From contig NZ_AUII01000004.1 of NCBI RefSeq assembly GCF_000423625.1, positions 62,001 to 126,000 of the forward strand: 64,000 nucleotides of DNA. The letters run 5' to 3'. Made by a program: the position numbers and the translations under genes. Shown piece by piece: positions 52,165 through 60,871 of the stretch (its first letter is position 1; every line of letters starts with the position of its first letter). This DNA is from Pseudonocardia asaccharolytica DSM 44247 = NBRC 16224 (lineage in GTDB: Bacteria > Actinomycetota > Actinomycetes > Mycobacteriales > Pseudonocardiaceae). The notes under the pieces are model-generated. The model did not search any database. It worked only from the letters and a program-made list of their open reading frames with translations, and had not been told where the DNA came from.

Positions 52165-53111
52165 CAGCCCAGGAAGTAGGACGCGCCCGCAGCGAGCAGC
52201 GCGAGCAGGAACGACCCGGCCAGCAGCTCGGGCACCCGGAACAGCCGCAGCTTGGCCAGGAACACCTCGGTCGTCGCCAGCGCCGCCCCCAGCACGGTGA
52301 CCTTGACCGCGAACGCGACCACTCCGCCGAGAATCCCCAGGACGCTCAGCTCGGTGGCGATCCCGATGGGGAAGAACAGGTTGGCCAGCAGCCCGAGGTA
52401 CACCGACAGCCGCATCGCCGAACCCAGCTCGATCAGCGCCAGATCCGGTCCCGCGTACTCGAGGACCATCGCCTCGTGCACCATCGTGAGCTCCAGATGC
52501 GTGGCCGGGTTGTCCACCGGCAGCCGCCCGGTCTCCGCGACGATCACGATCATGAGGGCGACGGCGGCCAGCAGGCTCGCCGAGGAGAGCACCTGCCCCG
52601 GGTCCTCCAGCGTCGCCGAGACGATCGCGGGCAGGTTGGTCGACCCGACCCGGACCGACAGCGCGAAGATCGCCACCAGCAGGGTGGGCTCCACCAGCGC
52701 CAGGATCGTCGTCTCCCGGCTGGCGCCCATCCCGCCGAACGCGGTGCCGGTGTCCAGGCCCGCCAGCGCCACCGCGACGGTGCCCAGCGCGAGCAGCGCC
52801 ACCACGGCGAACAGATCCGCCACCGGGCCCACCGCAGAGGTGATGGTGACGAACGGGGCGACGACCGCGACCACGAGCGTCGTGGCCACCAGCAGCACGG
52901 GTGCGACCCGGAAGACCTCGGTGGTCCCCCGGGGGGTGATCCGCTGCTTGCGCATCAGCTTGCGCAGATCCCGCCACGGCTGGCCGATCCCGGCGCCCCT
53001 GCGGCCTTCCAGGCGCGCCCGGATCTGCCGCATCACGCCGAGCAGCAGCGGGGATCCGGCGAGGATCAGCAGCGGCTGCACGACACCGCCGACGAGGCCG
53101 AGCGGGGTCAT
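52164..53111 (-). CDS. Ehr complex NuoH/HyfC-like membrane subunit
   Basis: A protein of 315 aa with about eight helices. Typical NuoH/HycD marks are GIGQPWRDLRKLMRKQRITP in a cytoplasmic loop, ETGRLPVDNPATHLELTMVH (the conserved Glu/Asp loop facing the large subunit) and EAMVLEYAGPDLALIELGSA. It links the hydrophilic arm to the ion channels and corresponds to HycD (Rv0084). ATGA overlaps on both sides. Confidence 0.93.
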   Translation of the reverse strand: MTPLGLVGGVVQPLLILAGSPLLLGVMRQIRARLEGRRGAGIGQPWRDLRKLMRKQRITPRGTTEVFRVAPVLLVATTLVVAVVAPFVTITSAVGPVADLFAVVALLALGTVAVALAGLDTGTAFGGMGASRETTILALVEPTLLVAIFALSVRVGSTNLPAIVSATLEDPGQVLSSASLLAAVALMIVIVAETGRLPVDNPATHLELTMVHEAMVLEYAGPDLALIELGSAMRLSVYLGLLANLFFPIGIATELSVLGILGGVVAFAVKVTVLGAALATTEVFLAKLRLFRVPELLAGSFLLALLAAGASYFLG

Positions 53112-55126
53112 CTCATCACCACCAGTGCGATCAGCAGCGCGCAGAGCGTGTAGAAGCCGTAGCCGAGGTAGCGGTGCACGCTGCCGGTTGCCAGCCGCCG
53201 TCCGGCCCGGCCCCAGCGGGCCACCGCGAGCAGCACCGGCTCATAGAACCGGCGTTCGATGCGGTCGGGTATCTGGCGGCGGTACTCCACGGCCTGCACG
53301 AGGTACCGCGACTCCTGGTAATGGGTCACGTCGACGTCCTGAACGGGTTGGACGACGTTGTCGAAGACCCGCTGCAGCGGTTCGGCGAACGACGTCGCGG
53401 TGTACTCCATCCGCGCCGACATCGGTCCCGCACCGCAGTCCCAGAGCCGGGCCTCCTGGCGCCGCGGTCGCGCCGCGGCGACCCGGAGCGCGACCACCAC
53501 CAGCACAGCCGCCGCCAGCAGCGCGACGGTGAGCAGGAACGGGGAGAGGGTGCCGGTCACCTCCGCCAGCTCGATGGTCAGCGCACCGGTCGCGGGTGCC
53601 GTCTGCGTTCCCGCGATCCCGCCCGCGACGCGGCCGATGAGCGGCAGGGCCAGCCCTGGGACCAGCGCCAGCGCCACGCAGGCCACCCCGGCCAGCCCCA
53701 TCCCGGCCAGCATGGTGGCCGGGCTCTCCGCCGCGTTCGCCGCGGCGTCGCTGCGGGGCCGGGCGAGGAACCCGACCCCGAAGGCCTTGACGAAGGTCGC
53801 CACGGCGAGTCCCGCGGTCAGCGCCACCGCGGCCACCGCCACCGGTAGCACGATCGACGTCGCGATCCCCGCGTTCGGCAGACCCTGGATGAGCGACTGG
53901 AGCAGCAGCCACTCGCTCACGAACGCGGTCCCCGGCGGCAGCGCCGAGGCGGCCAGTGCCCCGAGCCCGAACGCCGCCGTGGTGGCGGGCATGCCGCGCC
54001 GCAGCCCGCCGAGCGCGTCGAGGTCGCGGCTGCCGGTCGCGTGCAGCACCGAGCCCGCCGCCAGGAACAGCAGCGTCTTGAACGCGGCGTGGTTGCACAC
54101 GTGCAGCAGCGCGGCCGCCATCGCCAGCGCCGCGAGCACGGTGTTCCCGGCCGAGGCGAACAGCCCGCTCGCGCCGACCCCGACGAGCACCAGACCCATG
54201 TTCTCGGTGGTCGAATAGCCCAGCAGCCGCTTCACATCGGTGGACATCGCGGCCTGCAGGATTCCGTAGACCGCCGACAGCGCGCCGAGCAGCAGCACCA
54301 CCAGCCACCACCACCGGGCGCCGCCGCCGAGCAGGTCGAACCCGACCCGCACGATGCCGTAGACGCCCGCGTTGACCATGGCCGCCGACATCAGTGCCGA
54401 GACGTGACTGGGCGCCTCGGGGTGGGCCCTGGGCAACCAGGCGTGCAGCGGCAGGACGCCGGCCTTGGACCCGAAACCGACCAGGATCATGAGGAACACC
54501 AGGCCCGCGACCGCGGGTGACAGCGTCGCGGCGGCCGCCCGCAGCGCGGGGAAGGTGTCGTCGGCGGCCTGCGCGGTGAACACCAGCAGCCCGATGAGGA
54601 TCGCCATGAAGCCGAGGTGGGTCATGATCGCGTACCAGCGCCCGGCCTCGCCCACCTGCGCCCGCCGCCGATGCTCGGTGAGTACCAGCAGCAGCGAGGT
54701 GAGGGCCATCAGCTCCCAGCACACCAGGAACGTCCCGACGCTCGCCGCGATCGGGACGATCAGCAGTGTCAGGACGAACAGCGGAAGCACGGCCTGCGGC
54801 GCGCGTCCGTCGGCGTGGTGGCGGGAGTAGCCGATCCCGTAGATCGCGGCGACCGCGGCAACCGCCCCGGCCACGGCGAGGAACAGGCCGCCGAGCGCGT
54901 CGACCTCGAGGAACACCCCGGCGATCGGCAGCAGTTCGGGTGCCGCCATCGACCAGGTCTGGCCGGTCATCGCCGCGATCCCGGCCAGCACACCGGCCGC
55001 GCCGGTGACCGCGCTGCCCAGCCCGACCGCCGCGGCGCGCGCCGGCCTCGGCACCAGCAGCCCCATCAGCGCACTCGCCACACCCGCCCCGGCGGCCGCG
55101 CCGAGGCCCAGAGCCACCAGGTTCAT
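53108..55126 (-). CDS. Ehr complex antiporter-like subunit (HyfB/NuoL-like)
   Basis: A protein of 672 aa with about 16 membrane helices. Channel motifs are clear: GFGSKAGVLPLHAWLPRAHP, EAPSHVSALMSAAMVNAGVY, and VKRLLGYSTTENMGLVLVGV. The C-terminal extension (MEYTATSFAEPLQRVFDNVV, then YFYEPVLL-like sequence and a last helix) is typical of HyfB-type subunits. It corresponds to Rv0083. ATG 55126 overlaps the NuoB-like stop. Confidence 0.93.
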   Translation of the reverse strand: MNLVALGLGAAAGAGVASALMGLLVPRPARAAAVGLGSAVTGAAGVLAGIAAMTGQTWSMAAPELLPIAGVFLEVDALGGLFLAVAGAVAAVAAIYGIGYSRHHADGRAPQAVLPLFVLTLLIVPIAASVGTFLVCWELMALTSLLLVLTEHRRRAQVGEAGRWYAIMTHLGFMAILIGLLVFTAQAADDTFPALRAAAATLSPAVAGLVFLMILVGFGSKAGVLPLHAWLPRAHPEAPSHVSALMSAAMVNAGVYGIVRVGFDLLGGGARWWWLVVLLLGALSAVYGILQAAMSTDVKRLLGYSTTENMGLVLVGVGASGLFASAGNTVLAALAMAAALLHVCNHAAFKTLLFLAAGSVLHATGSRDLDALGGLRRGMPATTAAFGLGALAASALPPGTAFVSEWLLLQSLIQGLPNAGIATSIVLPVAVAAVALTAGLAVATFVKAFGVGFLARPRSDAAANAAESPATMLAGMGLAGVACVALALVPGLALPLIGRVAGGIAGTQTAPATGALTIELAEVTGTLSPFLLTVALLAAAVLVVVALRVAAARPRRQEARLWDCGAGPMSARMEYTATSFAEPLQRVFDNVVQPVQDVDVTHYQESRYLVQAVEYRRQIPDRIERRFYEPVLLAVARWGRAGRRLATGSVHRYLGYGFYTLCALLIALVVMR

Positions 55127-55611
55127 CGGCCGGTGAGGCTCCGCAGCGCGGCGACGATCGCCTCGGGACGGGGCGGGCAGCCGGAGATCTCGACGTCGAC
55201 CGGTACGACGTCGCGCACCGCTCCGGCCACCCCGTACGAGCCCGCGAAGACTCCACAGTCGCGCGCGCAGTCACCCACGGCGACCACGACCTTGGGCTCG
55301 GGTGTCGCCTCGTAGGTCCGGCGCAGCGCCACCGCCATGTTCCGGGTCACGGGCCCGGTGACCAGCAGCGCATCGGCATGCCGGGGTGCGGCCACCAGCC
55401 GGGCGCCGTAGCGCTCGGCGTCGTAGACCGGGCCGAAGGCCGAGCCGATCTCCACCTCACACCCGTTGCATGAACCGGCGTCGACGTGCCGGATCTGCAC
55501 CGAGCCGGCCAGCTCCGCCACGGCCGGTCCCGCCGCGGCGTCGGGCGGTGGGGGAGCTGGCTCCGCCACGCGTCCGGTCCGGCGGATCTTCCGCCACAGG
55601 CTCAGCACCAC
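55123..55611 (-). CDS. Ehr complex NuoB-like iron-sulfur subunit
   Basis: A protein of about 162 aa. I prefer GTG 55611 (GGAGCGT just before) over a TTG at 55638. The four Cys for a [4Fe-4S] cluster are present: DAGSCNGCEVEIGSAFGP, VVAVGDCARDCGVFAGSYG and EISGCPPRPEAIVAAL. It is the N2-like electron exit site and corresponds to Rv0082. It is the first structural gene, 64 bp after the Rv0081-like regulator. No ferredoxin or formate dehydrogenase gene accompanies it, so the electron donor is unknown. Confidence 0.92.
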   Translation of the reverse strand: MVLSLWRKIRRTGRVAEPAPPPPDAAAGPAVAELAGSVQIRHVDAGSCNGCEVEIGSAFGPVYDAERYGARLVAAPRHADALLVTGPVTRNMAVALRRTYEATPEPKVVVAVGDCARDCGVFAGSYGVAGAVRDVVPVDVEISGCPPRPEAIVAALRSLTGR

Positions 55612-55675
55612 ACACGCTCCGAACTCGTTCCTCGTCAATACGGTCGCCCCGGTGAGGGGAAGGACCGACCGTGGC

Positions 55676-56059
55676 TCAGCGCCCCGGTTCGCGTATTCGT
55701 CGCTCCGACGGCGCCGCCGTGAGCGGTGGCGTGCCGCGGAGGTCCTCCAGCAGCTCCACCTGCCCGGACAGCATCCCGCTCAGGATCGAGCGGGCAACCG
55801 CCAGCAACTCGGCCACCTGCGGGCTGGTCAAGGAGTAGTGGACGGCCGATCCCTCCTTGCGCGACACGACAAGCCCGGCCCGTCTCAGCACGGCAAGCTG
55901 CTGGGACAGGTTCGCCGCCTCGATCTCCACCTCCGTCAACAGCTCCGACACCGCATGCTCTCGCTGGCTCAGCAGCTCCAGCACCCGGATTCGGACCGGA
56001 TGGCCCAACGTCTTGAAGAACTCGGCCTTCAGCTGGTAGAGCGGTTCGCTCAACGCCAC
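55676..56059 (-). CDS. ArsR family regulator (Rv0081-like)
   Basis: A protein of 127 aa from GTG 56059, with GGGGAG five bases before. The winged helix reads LKAEFFKTLGHPVRIRVLEL and ANLSQQLAVLRRAGLVVSRK, then EGSAVHYSLTSPQVAELLAV. The metal Cys motif of true ArsR is absent. Its start LSEPLYQLKAEFFKTL and its place at the head of the NuoB/Hyf-like operon match M. tuberculosis Rv0081, a hypoxia-network hub. It probably autoregulates through the dyad at 56071-56100 and controls the Ehr operon. Confidence 0.88.
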   Translation of the reverse strand: MALSEPLYQLKAEFFKTLGHPVRIRVLELLSQREHAVSELLTEVEIEAANLSQQLAVLRRAGLVVSRKEGSAVHYSLTSPQVAELLAVARSILSGMLSGQVELLEDLRGTPPLTAAPSERRIREPGR

Positions 56060-56070
56060 TGACACTCCCC

Positions 56071-56221
56071 GGGACCGATGTGTGTCACACCTGCGGTCCC
56101 TCCGGCCATCGCTCGCTCCTCGTCGTTTCGTCCGGGGCGGCGACTGCCGATCGGAGAGCAGGCCGGGCTGGACCCGCGGATTCCGCCGACCAACCCTTGC
56201 AGACCTTAGCAAGTCGTTAAG
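56071..56221 (-). promoter_or_regulatory. Dyads upstream of the Rv0081-like regulator
   Basis: GGGACCG (56071-56077) and CGGTCCC (56094-56100) form an inverted repeat around an inner GTGTG-T-CACAC, ending 12 bp before the start codon. A second imperfect dyad, CTTAGC-N5-GTTAAG, lies at 56205-56221. Either may be the operator or part of the promoter. This is inferred from symmetry and position. Confidence 0.5.
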
Positions 56222-56240
56222 TCAGTGCCTCGCGGGGTGG

Positions 56241-57395
56241 TCAGTCGATGCCACCGCGTTTGATCAACTGGTCGGTGATGATGTTGCGCTGGATCTCGTT
56301 CGTGCCCTCGCCGACGATCATGAGGGGGGCGTCGCGGAAGTAGCGTTCGACGTCGAACTCGCATGAGTAGCCGTAGCCCCCGTGGATGCGAATGGCGTTG
56401 AGGGCGATGGTCATCGCGCTTTCGGAGGCGAAGAGCTTCGCCATTCCGGCCTCCATATCGGCGCGCCGGCCGGTGTCGTATCGGCGGGCGGCGTGGAGGG
56501 TGAGCTGGCGGGCGGCGGTGAGGGTGGTGGCCATGTCGGCGAGGTAGTTGCTGATGGACTGGTGCCGCCAGATCGGCTTGCCGAAGGCCTCGCGCTGCTG
56601 GGCGTAGCGCAGGGCGTCGTCGAGGGCGGCCTGGCCGACGCCGAGGGCCCTGGCGGCGACCTGGATACGGCCGGTTTCCAGGCCTTTCATCATCTGCCCG
56701 AAGCCGCGGCCCTCGACGCCACCAAGCAGACAGGTGGTGGGGACGCGGTAGTCGTCGAAGGTGAGCTCACAGCTCTCGACGCCCTTGTAGCCGAGTTTCG
56801 ACAGGTCCTTGGAGATCGTGAGCCCGGGGCCGTGTTCGACGAGAAGAATGGAGATTCCCCGGTGTTTCGGGGTGGCGGCGGGATCGGTTTTGCACAGCAG
56901 CGCGATGAGCCCGCAGCGGCGGGCGTTCGTGATCCAGGTCTTGGCGCCGTTGATGCGGTAGTGGTCGCCGTCGCGGCGGGCGACGGTCGTGATGGCCTGC
57001 AGGTCGGAGCCCCCGCCGGGTTCGGTGAGGGCCATCGTGGCACGGACCTCGCCGGTGGCCATCCGGGGAAGCCAGCGGTCCCGCTGCTCGGCGGTGCCGA
57101 AGGCGAGCAGGAGCTTGGCGACGACGGTGTGGCCGCCCATGGCACCGGCCAGGCTCATCCAGCCGCGGGCGAGCTCGGCGGTGACCAGGGCATAACACGG
57201 CATCGAGACCGGTGCCTCGCCCCATGGCGGCGGGATGGCCAGGCCGAAGATCCCCAGCTGTTTCATCTGCTCGATGAGCTTCTCGGGGTAGGTGTCGCTG
57301 TGCTCGAGCTCGCGGACGACGGGACGGACCTCGCGATCGACGAACTCGCGCACCGTCGCGACGACGGCCTGCTCCTCGGTGCTCAGAACGCTCAC
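56241..57395 (-). CDS. Acyl-CoA dehydrogenase
   Basis: A protein of 384 aa from GTG 57395; the longer frame adds 25 unconserved residues. Family signatures are complete: ALTEPGGGSDLQAITTVARR (FAD loop), GAKTWITNARRCG, QQREAFGKPIWRHQSISNYL and the C-terminal IHGGYGYSCEFDVERYFRDA with GTNEIQRNII. The catalytic base lies near GEGTNE. It oxidises an acyl-CoA with transfer of electrons to ETF; the substrate is not readable. It stands between the Ehr regulator and the phosphatase without a clear operon partner. Confidence 0.94.
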   Translation of the reverse strand: MSVLSTEEQAVVATVREFVDREVRPVVRELEHSDTYPEKLIEQMKQLGIFGLAIPPPWGEAPVSMPCYALVTAELARGWMSLAGAMGGHTVVAKLLLAFGTAEQRDRWLPRMATGEVRATMALTEPGGGSDLQAITTVARRDGDHYRINGAKTWITNARRCGLIALLCKTDPAATPKHRGISILLVEHGPGLTISKDLSKLGYKGVESCELTFDDYRVPTTCLLGGVEGRGFGQMMKGLETGRIQVAARALGVGQAALDDALRYAQQREAFGKPIWRHQSISNYLADMATTLTAARQLTLHAARRYDTGRRADMEAGMAKLFASESAMTIALNAIRIHGGYGYSCEFDVERYFRDAPLMIVGEGTNEIQRNIITDQLIKRGGID

Positions 57396-57483
57396 GATCG
57401 GACCTTTCCGCAGTCGGTTCCCCCGCGAATATAGGAACGACAAGCCGTCGCGGGGAGTGGTCGATGGCATCTAACCTGTGCGG

Positions 57484-59661
57484 ATGCCGACGGGGGACTT
57501 GCTGTCGGATCCGGAGCGGTTGGCTGCGGTCGACCAGGCGCTACCGATCGCTCAGGCGGACCGCGCCGCACTGGACCGGCTGGCCAAGCTGGCCGCACTC
57601 GTGCTCGACGCCCCGGTCGGGGTTGTCACGCTCATCGCGACGGCGCAGCAGTACCTCGTCGGTCTCACGGGCCTGCGTGAGCCGTACGCGACCCTGCGGC
57701 GGATGCCGGTCGGGACCGGATACTGCCCGGCGACCTTGCTGGCCGGGGGGCCGCGCTATATCGAGGACGCCGCCAAGGACCCCGAGCTGAGCGGGTCGTC
57801 CGGACATGCCGAGCTCGGGTTCGTCGCCTATGCGGGCGTCCCGCTGCGCGATGCCGCCGGGCATCTGATCGGCACGCTGTGCGTGGCCGATACCCGCGCC
57901 CGGCGCTGGCGGCCGGTGGACCGCCGGGCACTGGAGGCGCTGGCCGAGTCGGTGGTCAGCGAACTGGCGCTGCACGGGGACATCGATCGGCGGCAGCGGC
58001 TGCTCAAGGCGTTCGACAACGCTCCGGCCGCAATCGCGGTGACCCACGGACCCGATCACGTGCTGGAGTACCGCAACCCGGCCTATCGGACGATCTTCGG
58101 CGAGCGGCCGCCGGCGGGCCTGCCGATCGCGGTCGCCCACCCCTGGCTCTCGGGCCCCTTCCGCACGGTGCTGGACCAGGTCCTGGCCACCGGGGAGACG
58201 TTCTCGGCGACCGATGTGTCGGTGACCCTCGTCTGGCCCGGTGAGCAGCGTCCGCGGCAGCGGTTCTTCGACTGCTCCGCGATCGATCGTGACCTGGGTC
58301 TGCGCCGCGGCTCGGGTGTCGGTCGGGTCAGCGCGGCCGACCGCGGCCTGCTCGTGGTCGCGGTCGAGGTCACCGACCGCGTCGAGGCGGTCCGCGACCT
58401 GCAGCGGCGCGCCCGGCATCAGGAGCTGCTGGCGCGGGCCAGCGCAACCCTGAACCGGAACCTGGATACGGCCGCGGAGTTGCGCGAGCTCGCCAGAGTC
58501 GCGGTGCCGGAGCTGGCCGACCTGTCGATCGTCCACCGGCTGGCCCGCCCGGTTCCTCCGGGGCGGATGCCGCCCCTGCCTGTGTTCACCGACCGGGTGG
58601 CGGCCGCGGCCATCCCCGGGATCGAGCTGCCGCCCCTCGCGACACATGTGCGATGGACCGGCGATGGAAACCCGATCATCGAAACGATCCAGGAGGGACG
58701 GATGTTGCGCCGTCCCATCGCCACCCCCGCCGTGCCGCGGTGGTCGCTGCCCCCGAGCGCGGCGGCCACGATCCACAGCGGGCTGAACTACGTGGTGGCC
58801 GCCCCGGTGATCGTGGACGGGCTGGTGGCCGCGATCGTGGTGTTCGGGGTGTGCCATGACCGGCCGCTGTGGACCGACGACGAGCTCGGCGCCCTCGGCG
58901 AGATCGCCCGCTTCGCGGGAAGGGCGCTGGAACACGGGCTCTCCTACGAGCGCACCCGCGCCTCCGCGCTGGTCCTGCAACGCAGCCTGCTCACCGACCC
59001 GCCCGAGGTGCCCGGCCTCGAGCTGTCCGCCCGCTACCAGCCCGCCGGTCACGACGAGGTGGGCGGGGACTGGTACGACGCGTTCCCGCTCGGCTCCGAC
59101 AACGGGCTGGCGGTGGTGATCGGCGACGTCGTCGGCCACGACATCACCGCCGCGGCGGCCATGGGCCAGCTGCGGGCCAGCCTGCGCACGCTGGCCCTGG
59201 ACCGGGCCGACGGACCTGCCGGTGTCCTCGACCGGCTCGGTGTGATCAACGACCGGCTGCGCATCACCCAGTTCGCGACCCTCGTCCATGCCGAGCTCAG
59301 CCAAGCCGGTGACGGATGGCGGATGCGCTGGGCCGTCGCCGGACATCCGCCCCCGTTCTTGGTCACGCCGGGGGCGCGGCCGCGGCTGCTAACCGAGGCC
59401 ACGGGCATGGCCCTGGTCGCGGGCCTGGCCCGGCCCCGGACCGAGGCCGAGACCGCGCTGCCGCCGGGGTCGACGTTGCTGCTCTACACCGACGGGCTCG
59501 TCGAACGGCCCGATACCGACCTGTACCGCAGCATCGTCGCGCTCGAGGTGCGCGCTGCCGCCGCGATGGAGCTCCCGATCGAGAAACTGTGCGACGAGCT
59601 GCTGCGTGGCGCGCCGACCACCGACGACGTCGCACTGCTCGCCATCCGCGTCCCGGGGTGA
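57484..59661 (+). CDS. GAF-PAS-GAF sensor with SpoIIE/PP2C phosphatase domain
   Basis: A protein of 725 aa from ATG 57484 (GTG 57478 is an alternative). Residues ~25-165 form a GAF domain (GVPLRDAAGHLIGTLCVADT), ~170-300 a PAS domain (AFDNAPAAIAVTHGPDHVLE), ~320-495 a second GAF domain, and ~520-725 the SpoIIE phosphatase with VGGDWYDAF, VVIGDVVGHD, LLLYTDGLVE and DDVALLAIRV (metal Asp residues). Such soluble proteins sense a ligand or redox state and dephosphorylate anti-sigma antagonists. It diverges from the dehydrogenase gene. Confidence 0.92.
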   Translation: MPTGDLLSDPERLAAVDQALPIAQADRAALDRLAKLAALVLDAPVGVVTLIATAQQYLVGLTGLREPYATLRRMPVGTGYCPATLLAGGPRYIEDAAKDPELSGSSGHAELGFVAYAGVPLRDAAGHLIGTLCVADTRARRWRPVDRRALEALAESVVSELALHGDIDRRQRLLKAFDNAPAAIAVTHGPDHVLEYRNPAYRTIFGERPPAGLPIAVAHPWLSGPFRTVLDQVLATGETFSATDVSVTLVWPGEQRPRQRFFDCSAIDRDLGLRRGSGVGRVSAADRGLLVVAVEVTDRVEAVRDLQRRARHQELLARASATLNRNLDTAAELRELARVAVPELADLSIVHRLARPVPPGRMPPLPVFTDRVAAAAIPGIELPPLATHVRWTGDGNPIIETIQEGRMLRRPIATPAVPRWSLPPSAAATIHSGLNYVVAAPVIVDGLVAAIVVFGVCHDRPLWTDDELGALGEIARFAGRALEHGLSYERTRASALVLQRSLLTDPPEVPGLELSARYQPAGHDEVGGDWYDAFPLGSDNGLAVVIGDVVGHDITAAAAMGQLRASLRTLALDRADGPAGVLDRLGVINDRLRITQFATLVHAELSQAGDGWRMRWAVAGHPPPFLVTPGARPRLLTEATGMALVAGLARPRTEAETALPPGSTLLLYTDGLVERPDTDLYRSIVALEVRAAAAMELPIEKLCDELLRGAPTTDDVALLAIRVPG

Positions 59662-59670
59662 CGTGCCGGC

Positions 59671-59752
59671 CCCATGACGCGCCCTCAACGTTATGGCTCC
59701 CATGAGGCGCAGAGCGGTGGGGCGGATTGAACGTTATGGCTCCATGACGCGC
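59671..59752. repeat. Two copies of an AACGTTATGGCTCC-type intergenic repeat
   Basis: AACGTTATGGCTCC occurs at 59687-59700 and at 59730-59743, each followed by a CATGA-GCGC-like tail, and another CCATGACGCGC lies at 59672-59682. The units sit between the stop of the phosphatase gene and that of the convergent PASTA gene. They look like a dispersed short repeat or a degenerate terminator array. Confidence 0.65.
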
Positions 59753-59765
59753 TGACGGCCCGCTG

Positions 59766-60080
59766 CTACTTGGTGCCGGCAGGTTTGGGCGGGCGCGGAC
59801 GGGGCCCGAGCCGCCACCAGCGACCGCCGCCGCCACCACCGTCGTCCCCGTCGGTGTCGTCCTGCTCGGGGCCGGCGTCGACCCAGATCGTGACCGGATC
59901 ACCGGGGTTGACCTGGGTACCCGCGGTGGGTCGCTGGGCCACGACCGCACCGTGTCGGGCCGGGGGCGTGTCGGGGTCGGGGTTGACCGCGATGACACCG
60001 GCGTCCAGGGAGAGCTGATGCGCCTCGCGCACGTCCAGCCCGACCAGTGCCGGGACCAGCACATGCCGGGGCTCCTTCAT
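59766..60080 (-). CDS. Small single-PASTA-domain protein
   Basis: A protein of 104 aa from ATG 60080. One PASTA domain is clear: VLVPALVGLDVREAHQLSLD, AGVIAVNPDPD and VVAQRPTAGTQVNPGDPVTI. The tail is Asp/Gly-rich, then basic. PASTA units of Ser/Thr kinases bind cell-wall muropeptides; here there is neither kinase nor signal peptide, so the role is unknown. No good RBS was found. Confidence 0.8.
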   Translation of the reverse strand: MKEPRHVLVPALVGLDVREAHQLSLDAGVIAVNPDPDTPPARHGAVVAQRPTAGTQVNPGDPVTIWVDAGPEQDDTDGDDGGGGGGRWWRLGPRPRPPKPAGTK

Positions 60081-60127
60081 GTCAGTCAGGGTAGTGACCG
60101 ACCAGCCGCGGCGATGTCCGCGCAGGC

Positions 60128-60427
60128 TCAGCGATGGGGATCGGCGACGGGCCTGACCCTCGCTGCGGACGGCGTCGGGTAGGGGATCGGAGGCAGCGCG
60201 GCGATGCTCCGGGCCAGCCGGTGCGCGGCGCCGGCCACCTGCCGAGGGAGGCATTCGGGATTCTCGGCGAGTGCCAGGCTCAGGGTCTCGAGGAGCCGGC
60301 AGGTCGCCTGCGCGGTGCGCTCGTCGTGCGCCGGGAGATGCAGCTGGCGGCGGGTGTGGCGGCGCAGCAGATGGGAGGCCTGGAGGCAGGCCTGGGCGAG
60401 ATCGGAGGTGGCGGGGGCGGGATGCAT
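60128..60427 (-). CDS. Hypothetical helical protein
   Basis: A protein of 99 aa from ATG 60427 after GAGGAGAAG. It is mostly helical and rich in Ala, Leu and Arg (SDLAQACLQASHLLRRHTRR, then TCRLLETLSLALAENPECLP). No domain was recognised. It lies 47 bp upstream of the PASTA gene on the same strand and may be cotranscribed. Confidence 0.6.
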   Translation of the reverse strand: MHPAPATSDLAQACLQASHLLRRHTRRQLHLPAHDERTAQATCRLLETLSLALAENPECLPRQVAGAAHRLARSIAALPPIPYPTPSAARVRPVADPHR

Positions 60428-60720
60428 CGCTTCTCCTCACCTGCTCCCCGGTCCGGCGGTCGGATCGGCACGACCGGGGAGGTCTGCTCCGCTCAACGCC
60501 GGTGATCTACGCCGGGAGTTGTTGAATTTCTGTGCCAGCTATCTTAGCTATACGTCGTGTCCGACGTCACCTCCACGTCCGGCGGGCCGGGTCGCGGAAT
60601 AGCGGGTACCTGGCGGATCCCGGCGGCCGACTTCCTTCTCGTGGAGAGCCGATAGGCGGCGTTATTCTCGCGGTGTGACGTGGGGTACCCGAGATCCGCG
60701 CCGCGCCGAGAGGAGCAGCA
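60428..60720. other. Intergenic region with a 32-codon ORF of doubtful status
   Basis: A GTG at 60557 opens a frame of 32 codons (SDVTSTSGGPGRGIAGTWRI, PAADFLLVESR) to the stop at 60653-60655. It lies just after a TTGAAT...TAGCTAT promoter-like sequence at about 60523-60552. It may be a leader peptide or a truncated gene. GAGAGGAGCAGCA at 60708-60720 is the RBS of the MerR fragment that follows. Confidence 0.35.
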
Positions 60721-60852
60721 GTGGGTGTGCGTGACCTGGACGACGAGGACCACCCGGGCTGGTCGATGGGCCGGGCCGTGGAGCTGTTCGGGGTCGAGCC
60801 GGCATTCCTGCGCAGCCCCGACGCGGCCGACGTGCCGGCTGCGGCCGGCTGA
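60721..60852 (+). pseudogene. MerR family regulator, truncated after the first helix-turn-helix
   Basis: GTG 60721 follows a strong AGGAG. The 43 residues (LDDEDHPGWSMGRAVELFGV, then EPAFLRSPDAADV) match the start of MerR regulators, up to the point where LDAAGLLxPxRSxGGHRRY should follow. A stop codon ends it there. The full RBS and clean start suggest truncation of a once active gene just before the nuclease gene. Confidence 0.7.
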
Positions 60853-60871
60853 GCGGACGCGGTGACCCGCG

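Noticed and set aside
60557..60655. Confident small gene of 32 codons
   Set aside because: No RBS, no known family and a doubtful start; kept only as a note in the intergenic entry.
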